Assembly (NCBI GenBank): GCA_016295245.1
Contig: JAEDLO010000004.1
Location: forward strand, 1-50,900
Direction: 5' to 3'
DNA from: Bacteroidales bacterium
GTDB taxonomy: Bacteria; Bacteroidota; Bacteroidia; Bacteroidales; UBA932
Length of the DNA: 50,900 bases
Shown piece by piece: positions 15,541 to 23,626 of this stretch. The stretch's first letter is position 1. Each line of letters starts with the position of its first letter. The translations under genes were made by a program, and so were the position numbers. The notes under the pieces were generated by a model, which made no database searches, was not told the origin of the DNA, and saw only the letters and a program-made list of their open reading frames with translations.

Positions 15541-17361
15541 TTATTCTCCCTTTGCAAACTTCTCCTTGAGTGCTGCAAGAGCGTCGATGTCGCCGAGAGT
15601 TGTCTTCTCGACATTTGCATTTACCTTCTTTACAGCCTTCTTGGTGTTCTCTACCTCTGCTGCTGCGGCCTTCTCCTTGACCTCGGCATAAGTGCGGAGG
15701 TGTGAGAGGAGGATGCGGCGGATTGAGCGGCGGAGCTCAACTACACGGAACTGGAGAGTCTCACCTGCAACAGCCTGCTTGCCGTCTTCCTTGACGAGCT
15801 CACGGGTGAATGCGAAGCCCTCAGCATCGCCCTCGAGGGTGATGTTTGCGCCCTTGTCGGTGATTGAAGCGATGGTACCCTCAACGGTAGCGCCAACAGG
15901 GTACTTGGCCTCAATCTCATCCCAAGGGTTAGGGGTGAGCTGCTTGTGACCGAGGCTGAGCTTGTGGTTTGGCTCATCGAAGTCAAGAATCTGAACGTCG
16001 ATAACATCACCTGCAGAAACGAGCTCTGAAGGATGCTTGATCTTGTTCCAGCTGAGGTCTGAGATGTGTACCAGACCTTCAACACCGTCCTCAAGCTCTG
16101 CGAACACACCGAAGTTGGTGATATTGCGTACGGTAGCCTTGTGCTGGCTGCCTACAGGGTACTTGCTGCGGATGTTCTCCCAAGGGTTCTGGGTGAGCTG
16201 CTTCAGACCGAGAGAAATCTTGCGTGCATCACGGTCGATTGAGAGCACCTGAGCCTCAACCTCGTCACCTACCTTGAGGAAGTCCTGAGCGCTGTGGAGA
16301 CGTGGGCTCCAAGACATCTCTGAAACGTGTACGAGGCCCTCTACGCCCGGCTCAATCTCGATGAATGCGCCGTAGTCAGCGATGAGGATAACCTTGCCCT
16401 TAACCTTGTCGCCAACCTTGAGGTTAGGATCGAGGTTGTCCCAAGGGTGTGGAGTAAGCTGCTTGAGACCGAGAGCGATTCTCTTCTGCTGCTCGTTGAA
16501 GTCGAGAACGACAACCTTGAGCTTCTGGTCGAGGCTGACAACCTCCTCAGGGTGGTTGATGCGGCCCCAAGAGAGGTCTGTGATGTGGATGAGACCGTCA
16601 ACACCGCCGAGGTCAACGAATACACCGTAGTTGGTGATGTTCTTGACAACGCCCTCGAGTACCTGGCCCTTCTCGAGCTTGCCGATGAGCTCAGCCCTCT
16701 TCTGCTCCTGCTCTGCCTCAAGGAGAGCCTTGTGAGAAACGACCACGTTGCGGAAGTCCTGATTGATCTTGACGATTTTAAAGTCGATTGTCTGGTTAAC
16801 GAACTGATCGTAGTCACGGATAGGCTTGATATCGATCTGTGATCCCGGGAGGAAGGCCTCGATACCGAAGATATCGACGATCATACCACCCTTGGTGCGG
16901 GTCTTCACGAAGCCCTTTACGATTTCATCCTTCTCGAATGCCTCGTTAACTCTATCCCAAGACTTGAGGGCGCGGGCCTTGCGGTGAGAAAGAACGAGCT
17001 GTCCCTTCTTGTCCTCTGCAGACTCTACGTAAACCTCAACCTTGTCGCCAACCTTGAGCTCAGGGTTGTAGCGGAACTCAGATACAGGGATGACACCCTC
17101 GCTCTTACCTCCGATGGTTACAACAACCTCACGCTTGTTGACTGATGTTACTTCGCCCTCGACAACCTCGCTCTCGACGATTTTTGAGAGGGTGTTGTCG
17201 TAAGCAGCCGAGATCTCGCTCTTGTCAGCGCCGTAAATGTCGCCGCCTTCGAACGCATCCCAGTCGAAGTCTTCAGGTGCCACTGAAGCGTTGAGCTTCA
17301 CGGCAGCCTTGGTTTCCTTTTCTGCTGCAGCTGCAGCAGCCTTGTTTTCAATTGTTTCCAT
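15541..17361 (-). CDS. rpsA: 30S ribosomal protein S1
   Basis: A 606-residue multi-S1-domain protein that binds mRNA on the 30S subunit. After an Ala/Glu/Lys-rich N-terminal extension (about 1-60), six OB-fold S1 repeats follow. Repeats 3-6 show the strongest GxVxxITxxGxFVxL and GLVHISDLSW patterns, each followed by LGLKQLTxxPWD or a close variant. A low-complexity Ala/Glu/Lys tail ends the protein. Bacteroidota lack strong Shine-Dalgarno use, so S1 is likely central to initiation. The gene has a consensus promoter and a leader of about 75 nt with a hairpin that may be a regulatory site. Confidence 0.97.
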   Translation of the reverse strand: METIENKAAAAAAEKETKAAVKLNASVAPEDFDWDAFEGGDIYGADKSEISAAYDNTLSKIVESEVVEGEVTSVNKREVVVTIGGKSEGVIPVSEFRYNPELKVGDKVEVYVESAEDKKGQLVLSHRKARALKSWDRVNEAFEKDEIVKGFVKTRTKGGMIVDIFGIEAFLPGSQIDIKPIRDYDQFVNQTIDFKIVKINQDFRNVVVSHKALLEAEQEQKRAELIGKLEKGQVLEGVVKNITNYGVFVDLGGVDGLIHITDLSWGRINHPEEVVSLDQKLKVVVLDFNEQQKRIALGLKQLTPHPWDNLDPNLKVGDKVKGKVILIADYGAFIEIEPGVEGLVHVSEMSWSPRLHSAQDFLKVGDEVEAQVLSIDRDARKISLGLKQLTQNPWENIRSKYPVGSQHKATVRNITNFGVFAELEDGVEGLVHISDLSWNKIKHPSELVSAGDVIDVQILDFDEPNHKLSLGHKQLTPNPWDEIEAKYPVGATVEGTIASITDKGANITLEGDAEGFAFTRELVKEDGKQAVAGETLQFRVVELRRSIRRILLSHLRTYAEVKEKAAAAEVENTKKAVKKVNANVEKTTLGDIDALAALKEKFAKGE

Positions 17362-17406
17362 TGTAAAAATTAAAAAACAAACTATTTGTTAAACATTATG
17401 TATCGA

Positions 17407-17435
17407 GCCCTGTCCGACATTGCCGGATTCAGGGC
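17407..17435 (-). promoter_or_regulatory. Hairpin in the rpsA 5' leader
   Basis: In the untranslated leader of rpsA, GCCCTG (17430-17435, read on the minus strand) pairs with CAGGGC (17407-17412). An inner TCCG/CGGA pairing (17424-17427 with 17413-17416) is offset by a two-nt bulge and closed by a 7-nt loop. No T-run follows, so it is not a terminator. It could be a binding site for S1 itself; that role is a guess from position. Confidence 0.45.
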
Positions 17436-17438
17436 GCG

Positions 17439-17469
17439 CAAAGATAAGAATAATTTCGGGTTTTGCAAA
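17439..17469 (-). promoter_or_regulatory. Promoter of rpsA
   Basis: TTTG (17466-17469) and TATCTTTG (17439-17446), read on the minus strand, are separated by exactly 19 nt. This is one of the two best matches to the Bacteroidota consensus in the window, consistent with a highly expressed gene. It probably drives rnz, the glucosaminidase and mltG as well, since no terminator separates them. Confidence 0.75.
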
Positions 17470-17482
17470 GGCAAAAAGAAGG

Positions 17483-18436
17483 CTAGAGCATTTTCTTCTT
17501 CTTGAATATCAGCCAGAAACCTATGAGCAGCACCACCATCAGGAGAACTATGGCTATCCAGGCCCACCACTGGTCGGCGAGCGGCAGACGGACGTTCATG
17601 CCGTAGAAGCTGGCCACGAGGGTCGCAGGCATAAGCATAATGGACACGAAGGTGAAAATCTTCATTATCCTGTTCTGCTCGAGGTTGATGATACCCACTA
17701 CCGTATCCTGGAGATACTCCAGACGCTCGAAAGTGAAGTTGATGTGGTTGATAAGCGAGGCGATATCTTGCAGGATGACCGTAAGATCCTCGCGCATCTG
17801 CCCCTCTTTCGGGCACTTGCGGCTCTTGAGCACATTGGAGATCATCCTCTGCTTGTCGACTATGTTTTCCCTCACGGTCATCGCGTTCTCCTGAAGCTGA
17901 TTGATGTCCAGGAGGAACTCCTCGTTGATGTCCTCTTTCTGGTTGATGCGCTTGCTGAACTGGGCGACGTCCTTGGAGATGAGCTCGACGATATCCGCAT
18001 CCAGATCGACACGCTTGTCCATTATCTCGACGAAAATGGTCATTCCGTCAGGATACTGGTCGCTCAGGGCCTGAATCTTCATCTGAAGGGTATTGAAGGA
18101 ACGCACCGGATTCTCCCTGATGGTGGTCAGGATGCCGCCCGTAAGGATAAAGGACACCAGCTCCATCGACATCTCGTCATCGGCCGGCGACAGGAAGTTG
18201 GTATTCGCGAAGATGGAGCCGCCCTCCTCATAGAAGCGCGATGAACTCTCGATCTCTTCCGCTTCGGCGCGGCTCTGGACCTCAGTCCCGAGGAACGCCT
18301 CAACCGCCCTCTTCTGTTCTCCCGTAGGCTGCAGGAGATCTATCCAGAGGACACTTTCTTTGCTGATAGCAGCAAACTCCGTTTCAGACTGTGCAAAGAC
18401 GATTTCCGTCCCTTGTCTGTAGAAAATCTTGATCAT
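17483..18436 (-). CDS. corA: CorA-family magnesium transporter
   Basis: A 317-residue pentameric inner-membrane Mg(2+) channel subunit. A large N-terminal cytosolic alpha/beta domain and long helix precede two C-terminal membrane helices. The pore signature GMN is at 279-281 (SFYGMNVRLP), at the end of the first helix, and the protein ends with a basic KKKKML tail. It might also carry Co(2+) or Zn(2+). It has its own promoter (TATATTTG at 18519-18526), divergent from mntP, another divalent-metal gene. Confidence 0.94.
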   Translation of the reverse strand: MIKIFYRQGTEIVFAQSETEFAAISKESVLWIDLLQPTGEQKRAVEAFLGTEVQSRAEAEEIESSSRFYEEGGSIFANTNFLSPADDEMSMELVSFILTGGILTTIRENPVRSFNTLQMKIQALSDQYPDGMTIFVEIMDKRVDLDADIVELISKDVAQFSKRINQKEDINEEFLLDINQLQENAMTVRENIVDKQRMISNVLKSRKCPKEGQMREDLTVILQDIASLINHINFTFERLEYLQDTVVGIINLEQNRIMKIFTFVSIMLMPATLVASFYGMNVRLPLADQWWAWIAIVLLMVVLLIGFWLIFKKKKML

Positions 18437-18518
18437 ATTCCTTCCTTGTGTTTTCCCGGCGCATTGTCGGAAGGGGTTAATATTACGGGCTAGCGGCCAA
18501 TACGGAGATGGCAGCCTA

Positions 18519-18526
18519 CAAATATA
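18519..18526 (-). promoter_or_regulatory. Promoter -7 element of corA
   Basis: TATATTTG on the minus strand, leaving a leader of about 75 nt before the ATG at 18436. No convincing -33 element was found. I looked for a Mg or Mn riboswitch-like fold in 18437-18579 and saw none. Confidence 0.4.
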
Positions 18527-18549
18527 TGGATTTTTCTTGGAAATATAAG

Positions 18550-18557
18550 TAACTTTG
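18550..18557 (+). promoter_or_regulatory. Promoter -7 element of mntP
   Basis: TAACTTTG fits TAnnTTTG and lies 22 nt before the mntP start. No clear -33 element is visible. Confidence 0.45.
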
Positions 18558-18579
18558 CCTCTCCTGACACCGCAAAAAA

Positions 18580-19128
18580 ATGGGAATAATTGAAGCCTTG
18601 CTCACTGCCGTTTCACTCTGCGCCGACTGCTTTGCGGTCAGCCTGTGCTCCGGCACCACGATAAAGAAAATCACCGCGCGCCGCCTGACGGGCCTCGCCC
18701 TCATATTCGCAATCATACAGGCCGGCCTGCTGGGAATAGGCTATCTCGCAGGAAACCTTCTTATCGGCCTGATTTTCAAGATTTCGCACATCGTGGGCTT
18801 CCTGCTCCTGCTGTATGTTGGCGGCTCGATGCTCATCGAGGGCATCAGGGGCGAGGAGGAAGCGCTTAATCTCAACGGGCTGCTGAATGTGGTTATCGGC
18901 GGTGTGGCCACAAGCATAGACGCACTTGCGGTCGGAGTCGCCCAGTCCATGGCCAGACTTGACGGGAGCAGCTTCCGGATACTGTTTGCAAGCGTTTTCG
19001 CTGTGACCGCGCTGAGCGTTATCGCCGGCGTGTGGGGCGGCAAGACCCTCGGCTCGAAGCTTGGCAGGTGGGCCGAAATCATCGGCGGCTGCGTGCTCAT
19101 CGGCATCGGAGTATCGCTGCTCTTCTGA
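18580..19128 (+). CDS. mntP: Putative manganese efflux pump MntP
   Basis: A 182-residue inner-membrane protein with six hydrophobic segments arranged as two repeats. Each repeat carries a conserved acidic residue within a membrane helix: D16 in SLCADCFAVSL and D114 in TSIDALAVGV. These match the family residues needed for Mn(2+) export. It is divergent from corA and ends 3 nt before the convergent recR stop. No manganese riboswitch precedes it. Confidence 0.92.
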   Translation: MGIIEALLTAVSLCADCFAVSLCSGTTIKKITARRLTGLALIFAIIQAGLLGIGYLAGNLLIGLIFKISHIVGFLLLLYVGGSMLIEGIRGEEEALNLNGLLNVVIGGVATSIDALAVGVAQSMARLDGSSFRILFASVFAVTALSVIAGVWGGKTLGSKLGRWAEIIGGCVLIGIGVSLLF

Positions 19129-19131
19129 GCC

Positions 19132-19758
19132 CTATGGCCTGAATGGCTGGCGCGCCGCAATCGAACGCCCGAGAGTCAGGCTGTCGGCATACTCGAGGTC
19201 GTCGCCGAAGCCCAGGCCGCGCGCGAGGGTGGAAACCTTAACCCCCAGCGGGGCTATCTTGCGATAGATATAGAACGAGGTCGTCTCCCCCTCCACGTCG
19301 CCGCTCAGGGCGAGAATCACCTCCACATCCGAAGCCTCCTCCCCGAAAGCCTGAAGCCTTGACTCAAGCTGCGCAATATTCAGGTCTGAAGGGCCTACCC
19401 CGTTGATGGGAGAGATGATGCCTCCGAGAACGTGGTACACGCCACGGAACTGACCGGTCGCCTCCACGCTCATCACGTCCCTGATGCTTTCCACAACGCA
19501 TATCGTCCTGTGGTCCCTAGAGCTGTCGCCGCAAATCGGACATACATCCCCGTCAGCTATCATCATACAGGTCCTGCAGTAGCGCACATCCGTGGCGAGC
19601 CTTTCGACCGAGTGTGCAAAATGGCGTATGTTTTCTTCCGGCTGGCGAAGCAGGTGCAGCACAAGGCGCAGGGCGCTGCGCGAGCCTATGCCCGGCAGGG
19701 AGCTCACCGCCTCGACGGCATCCTGAAGAATCTGCGAAGGGTACTTCTCGTTGAACAT
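19132..19758 (-). CDS. recR: Recombination mediator RecR
   Basis: RecR works with RecO and RecF in loading RecA at gaps. The 208-residue protein has an N-terminal helix-hairpin-helix (LPGIGSRSALRL, 21-32), a four-Cys zinc finger (C61, C64, C73, C76), and a Toprim domain beginning at ICVVES. Length and order are standard. It has its own promoter, whose -33 element lies in the loop of the upstream fba terminator. Confidence 0.96.
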   Translation of the reverse strand: MFNEKYPSQILQDAVEAVSSLPGIGSRSALRLVLHLLRQPEENIRHFAHSVERLATDVRYCRTCMMIADGDVCPICGDSSRDHRTICVVESIRDVMSVEATGQFRGVYHVLGGIISPINGVGPSDLNIAQLESRLQAFGEEASDVEVILALSGDVEGETTSFYIYRKIAPLGVKVSTLARGLGFGDDLEYADSLTLGRSIAARQPFRP

Positions 19759-19763
19759 AGGCG

Positions 19764-19793
19764 CAAAGTTACAAAAGAAAAGGGGATGACCAA
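19764..19793 (-). promoter_or_regulatory. Promoter of recR, overlapping the fba terminator
   Basis: On the minus strand TTG (19791-19793) is followed after 19 nt by TAACTTTG (19764-19771), 5 nt before the recR ATG. The -33 element falls inside the loop and right arm of the fba terminator, so the two signals share DNA. Confidence 0.5.
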
Positions 19794-19803
19794 TGCCATC
19801 CCC
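19773..19803 (-). terminator. Rho-independent terminator of fba
   Basis: Read on the minus strand, GGGGATG (19797-19803) and CATCCCC (19782-19788) form a 7-bp stem with an 8-nt loop, followed by TTTTCTTTT (19773-19781). It lies 27 nt after the fba stop codon. Confidence 0.85.
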
Positions 19804-19829
19804 AAATTGTTCTGCTTATGTGCGGAAGA

Positions 19830-20834
19830 CTACCTTGCCTTGCCGTTTGAGCCGAGAACGTTGTAAATCTTGTGGAGATACATCTTCTTCATCTCCTCAC
19901 GTGCAGGCTTGAGATACTGACGAGGATCGAAGTGGCTAGGGTTCTCAGCGAGGTGCTTGCGGACTGCGGCGGTCATTGCAAGACGTGAGTCAGAGTCGAT
20001 GTTGATCTTGCAGACTGCACTCTTGGCTGCCTTGCGAAGCTGCTCCTCAGGTATACCGACAGCGTTAGGAAGGTTGCCGCCGTACTTGTTGCACATATCA
20101 ACATATTCCTGTGGCACTGAAGATGAGCCGTGGAGAACGATAGGGAAACCAGGGAGCTTCTTCTCGATAGCCTTGAGAACGTCGAATGCAAGTGGCGGAG
20201 GTACGAGACGACCGGTCTTCTCGTCGATGGTGCACTGCTCAGGCTTGAACTTGTAAGCGCCGTGAGAGGTACCGATTGAGATTGCCAGAGAGTCGCACTT
20301 TGTCTTCTTCACGAAGTCGATGACTTCCTCAGGCTTAGTATAGTGTGAAACCTCTGATGCAACCTCGTCCTCAACGCCTGCGAGCACACCAAGCTCAGCC
20401 TCTACGGTAACACCGTGCTTGTGCGCATAGTTGACAACCTTGCGGGTAAGGGCTACATTCTCATCGTAAGGGAGGCTTGATCCGTCGATCATTACTGAAG
20501 AGAAACCGAAATCCACACAGCTCTTGCAGGTCTCGTAGCTGTCACCGTGATCGAGATGGAGTACAATCTGAGGCTTCTTCCAGCCAAGCTCCTTTGCATA
20601 CTCGACTGCGCCCTGGGCCATATAGCGAAGGAGAGTCTGGTTTGCATAGTTGCGTGCGCCCTTTGAAACCTGAAGGATGACAGGAGACTTTGCCTCTGCT
20701 GCGGCCTGGATGATGGCCTGAAGCTGCTCCATATTGTTAAAGTTGAAAGCTGGGATGGCGTAGCCACCCTTGACTGCCTTTGCAAACATCTCAGTAGTGT
20801 TTACAAGGCCAAGTTCTGTGTAAGAAACCTTCAT
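19830..20834 (-). CDS. fba: Class II fructose-bisphosphate aldolase
   Basis: A zinc-dependent aldolase of glycolysis and gluconeogenesis, 334 residues. Catalytic D95 and zinc ligand H96 lie in IVLHLDHGDSY. GTSHGAYKF and VLHGSSSVP give the other zinc and phosphate-binding residues, and EAELGVLAGVEDE is the usual acidic loop. The gene stands alone with its own terminator and is divergent from gmk. Its coding style (frequent GTA, CTC, TCT-type codons on the minus strand, little rare-codon use) resembles rpsA more than its neighbours, which fits high expression. Confidence 0.96.
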   Translation of the reverse strand: MKVSYTELGLVNTTEMFAKAVKGGYAIPAFNFNNMEQLQAIIQAAAEAKSPVILQVSKGARNYANQTLLRYMAQGAVEYAKELGWKKPQIVLHLDHGDSYETCKSCVDFGFSSVMIDGSSLPYDENVALTRKVVNYAHKHGVTVEAELGVLAGVEDEVASEVSHYTKPEEVIDFVKKTKCDSLAISIGTSHGAYKFKPEQCTIDEKTGRLVPPPLAFDVLKAIEKKLPGFPIVLHGSSSVPQEYVDMCNKYGGNLPNAVGIPEEQLRKAAKSAVCKINIDSDSRLAMTAAVRKHLAENPSHFDPRQYLKPAREEMKKMYLHKIYNVLGSNGKAR

Positions 20835-20884
20835 AAAATAAGTATGTTTGAAACTAACTATTCAAAATTTCGTGTAAAATTAAC

Positions 20885-20892
20885 TATTTTTG
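20885..20892 (+). promoter_or_regulatory. Promoter -7 element of gmk
   Basis: TATTTTTG, 16 nt before the gmk ATG. The 74-nt region between fba and gmk must also hold the fba promoter, but no TAnnTTTG was found on the minus strand there. Confidence 0.5.
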
Positions 20893-20908
20893 TGGAAACT
20901 ACATAATT

Positions 20909-21478
20909 ATGCCAGGTAAAGTCGTTATTTTTTCAGCTCCTTCGGGCGCAGGTAAGAGCACAGTTGTCAACCACTTGCTCTCCATCTACCCGGAATTCGA
21001 GTTCTCCATATCGGCCACATCGCGCCAGCCGCGCGGTACGGAAAAGGACGGCGTCGAATATTATTTCCTCGAAGCCGGGAAGTTCCGGGAACTGATTTCC
21101 CGGGACGCCTTCGTCGAATATGAGGAAGTTTACCGCGACAGGTACTACGGCACGCTCAAAAGCGAAGTCGACAGAATCTGGGCAAAAGGCAAGGTCATAA
21201 TCTTCGACGTTGACGTCAAAGGCGGATACAACCTGAAAAAATACTTCGGGGACTCAGCCCTTTCGGTACTGATTGTCCCGCCCAGCCTGGAAGTGCTGGA
21301 GCAGCGCCTGCGCGGGCGGGGCACCGACAGCGAAGAAGCCATAATCGAAAGGCTCGGCAAAGCCGGCAGCGAGCTGGAATTCGCAAAGGGCAAATTCGAC
21401 ATCGAACTGGTCAACGACAAACTTGAGGATACTTTTGCGGCAGCGGAGGCCGCCATTGACGGATTCCTATGCGCATAG
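20909..21478 (+). CDS. gmk: Guanylate kinase
   Basis: Converts GMP to GDP with ATP. The 189-residue protein has the P-loop APSGAGKST (10-18), the GMP-binding SATSRQPRGTEKDGVEYYF segment and EYEEVYRDRYYGT, with an RLRGRGTDSEEAI lid region. Its stop overlaps nadD by 10 nt, so gmk, nadD and the pectinesterase appear to be one transcript. Confidence 0.96.
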   Translation: MPGKVVIFSAPSGAGKSTVVNHLLSIYPEFEFSISATSRQPRGTEKDGVEYYFLEAGKFRELISRDAFVEYEEVYRDRYYGTLKSEVDRIWAKGKVIIFDVDVKGGYNLKKYFGDSALSVLIVPPSLEVLEQRLRGRGTDSEEAIIERLGKAGSELEFAKGKFDIELVNDKLEDTFAAAEAAIDGFLCA

Positions 21479-22107
21479 CTGTTTACTCTGGCTCTTTCGA
21501 CCCCCTTCACATAGGGCATCAGGCGATTATGGAATACCTGACAGGCGTCAGGCATTTCGATTGGGTGTACCTGGTCATCTCGCCGCAGAACCCGCTGAAG
21601 TCGCCGGAGAAAGCCCTGAATGCGCAGCAACGCTACCAGGCGGCCATAGAGGCAGTTCGCCGCCACCCCGAACTCCACGTCTGGGTGGACGACATAGAGC
21701 TGGGAATGAGCGCGCCGCACTATACCATCCGCACGCTTGACGCCCTGAAAAAGCGCGAGCCGGGCAATGAGTTCACCCTGGTCGTAGGGGCGGACAACCT
21801 CCAGAACATACACAAATGGAGGGACGCTCCCCGCCTGCTGAGCGAATACGGCATCGCCGTCTATCCGCGTTCGGGCTACGACCACGAGACTTTGCGGAAA
21901 ATGCTTTTCGAGGAATGCCGCAAGATGCCTGCGCCCTACGTGCTGGACGCCTCCTCGATTCACGCAACCGAAGGTACCGTTTCCCTCGAGGAATACGAAA
22001 GCCTATACAAAATACAGATTATCGACGCACCAATAGTCAACGTCTCTTCAACCGAGATACGGCAGAAGCGGGAGCAGGGACTTGACGTGTCAGATTTATT
22101 AATGTAA
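21469..22107 (+). CDS. nadD: Nicotinate-nucleotide adenylyltransferase NadD
   Basis: Makes deamido-NAD from nicotinate mononucleotide and ATP. The 212-residue Rossmann protein has the nucleotidyltransferase motif GSFDPLHIGH (8-17, with H14 and H17) and the C-terminal VSSTEIR motif (192-198). The start overlaps the gmk stop as ATGCGCATAG. The pectinesterase gene follows after 7 nt. Confidence 0.95.
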   Translation: MRIAVYSGSFDPLHIGHQAIMEYLTGVRHFDWVYLVISPQNPLKSPEKALNAQQRYQAAIEAVRRHPELHVWVDDIELGMSAPHYTIRTLDALKKREPGNEFTLVVGADNLQNIHKWRDAPRLLSEYGIAVYPRSGYDHETLRKMLFEECRKMPAPYVLDASSIHATEGTVSLEEYESLYKIQIIDAPIVNVSSTEIRQKREQGLDVSDLLM

Positions 22108-22114
22108 CACAACG

Positions 22115-23626
22115 ATGAACAAACTATCCATCGCAGTGGCAGCTCTTTTGCTGGCCGCCTGCGCAAAACCAACGACCTTGAACCTCTGCCCGGCAAACGG
22201 GCAGGACGACGTCAACCCCGACACCCGGCTGGTCATCACCTTTGCCGGAGCCCCGAACCTGGGCGAGTACGGCAAGATAAGGGTCTTCGATGCAGCCGAC
22301 GACAGCCTGATTGACAGTCTGGACATAAGCATCCCTGCCGGGCCTACTGAAGGACGCACATACGGCCCCGAATGTGATTACATCTCAGTCCCTTACGACT
22401 ACAGTCGCAGCTTTGTCCCGACCAACCGCAACACCCTGCCGGGCACGCCTTCCGGCGGCGCCGAGCCGACCTCTCGCGACATGCAGCTGACCATCATCGG
22501 CGGCTTCACCGACGGCTTCCGCTTCCACCCTGTCATCATCAACGGCAACAGTGCCACCATATACCTCCACAACAATATGCTGGAGTACGGCCACAAGTAC
22601 TATGTGACCATCGACAAGGAAGTCTTCAGCGAGGAGAGCTTCAAGGGCATCTCCAAGGGCGAGTGGAGCTTCAGGACCAAGAAATCCGGCCCTGCCGACC
22701 CTTACAACCTCAGTGTCGAGGCCGACGGCAGCGGAGATTTCAACACCGTGCAGGGCGCCCTTGACGCCGTTGCGGACTTCTGCGACAAGACCACCGTCAT
22801 CAGCGTCGGCGAAGGCGACTTCGAGGAGATAGTATATGCGCGCAACAAGACCAACGTGACCATCAAGGGCAAGGGTATGAACAAGACCAAGGTTCATTAC
22901 GCCAACAACGAGGTCTTCAACCCGCATCCCCTCAACATCAAGACCAATGAGAAGAGGGGCACTTACCCGTCAAGACGCGCAGCCTTTGCTCTTGACAATT
23001 GCCACGACATCCAGCTTTACGACATGACGATTGCGACCGACAGTTACGGCCAGGCGGAAGGCCTGCTGCTCAACGGCGAGCGCATCGCCTGCTATGGCAT
23101 CCGCGTCATCGGCTCCGGCGACGCCCTTCAGGCCAACGGCACGATATATATGGAGAATTGCGAGGTTGAAGGCGACGGGGACACCATCCTCGGCCGCGGC
23201 AGCATCTTCGCATACCGCAGCACCTTCAAGAACCACGGCGGGCCGCTCTCCTGGGTGCGCAACTTCAAGCCGGACCACGGCGACGTTTTCCTGGAGTGCC
23301 ACTTCGAGGGTACGAAGGACAATCCGGCAGACTTCGGAAGGGTAAACATCAACTATGGTCAGAGCTATCCTGACGCCGAGTTTGTCCTGCTCAACTGCAC
23401 CACCCGCCACATCATCCCTCAGGGCTGGAGCAGCATTGCCCACCAGACCTGCACGATGCTCGAGTACAATACAAAGGACGCAGACACGGGAATGCCGGTT
23501 GATTATTCACAGCGCCACGAATATTCCCGCGTTCTCGATGCGGAAAAGGACTCTGTCACAATCGCGAACTACAGCAACCCTGCCTACGTCCTCAATGGTT
23601 GGGAACCTCTGTCCCTTATCAATTAA
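22115..23626 (+). CDS. Pectinesterase-like (CE8) lipoprotein with N-terminal Ig-like domain
   Basis: A 503-residue surface or periplasmic lipoprotein: lipobox LLAAC with C16, an Ig-like (Big_5/SbsA-type) domain at about 20-190, then a right-handed beta-helix from VEADGSGDFNTVQGAL (about 204) onward. Pectin methylesterases remove methyl groups from homogalacturonan. Candidate catalytic residues are conserved although the motifs have drifted: D336 in GSGDALQ (family QDTL), D356 in GDGDTILG (family DFIFG), and R409 in DFGRVN (family LGRPW). The gene follows nadD by 7 nt, an odd place for a polysaccharide gene; no SusC/SusD or pectate lyase is near. Its 3' end overlaps gdhA by 4 bp. Confidence 0.88.
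   Translation: MNKLSIAVAALLLAACAKPTTLNLCPANGQDDVNPDTRLVITFAGAPNLGEYGKIRVFDAADDSLIDSLDISIPAGPTEGRTYGPECDYISVPYDYSRSFVPTNRNTLPGTPSGGAEPTSRDMQLTIIGGFTDGFRFHPVIINGNSATIYLHNNMLEYGHKYYVTIDKEVFSEESFKGISKGEWSFRTKKSGPADPYNLSVEADGSGDFNTVQGALDAVADFCDKTTVISVGEGDFEEIVYARNKTNVTIKGKGMNKTKVHYANNEVFNPHPLNIKTNEKRGTYPSRRAAFALDNCHDIQLYDMTIATDSYGQAEGLLLNGERIACYGIRVIGSGDALQANGTIYMENCEVEGDGDTILGRGSIFAYRSTFKNHGGPLSWVRNFKPDHGDVFLECHFEGTKDNPADFGRVNINYGQSYPDAEFVLLNCTTRHIIPQGWSSIAHQTCTMLEYNTKDADTGMPVDYSQRHEYSRVLDAEKDSVTIANYSNPAYVLNGWEPLSLIN

Noticed and set aside
17420..18244. Plus-strand open frame of 274 codons
   Set aside because: It is antisense to corA, with His/Asp-rich shadow composition, and it would start inside the rpsA leader region.
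18437..18579. Possible manganese or magnesium riboswitch between corA and mntP
   Set aside because: No paired helices or conserved yybP-ykoY or M-box sequence could be seen; only promoter boxes are supported.
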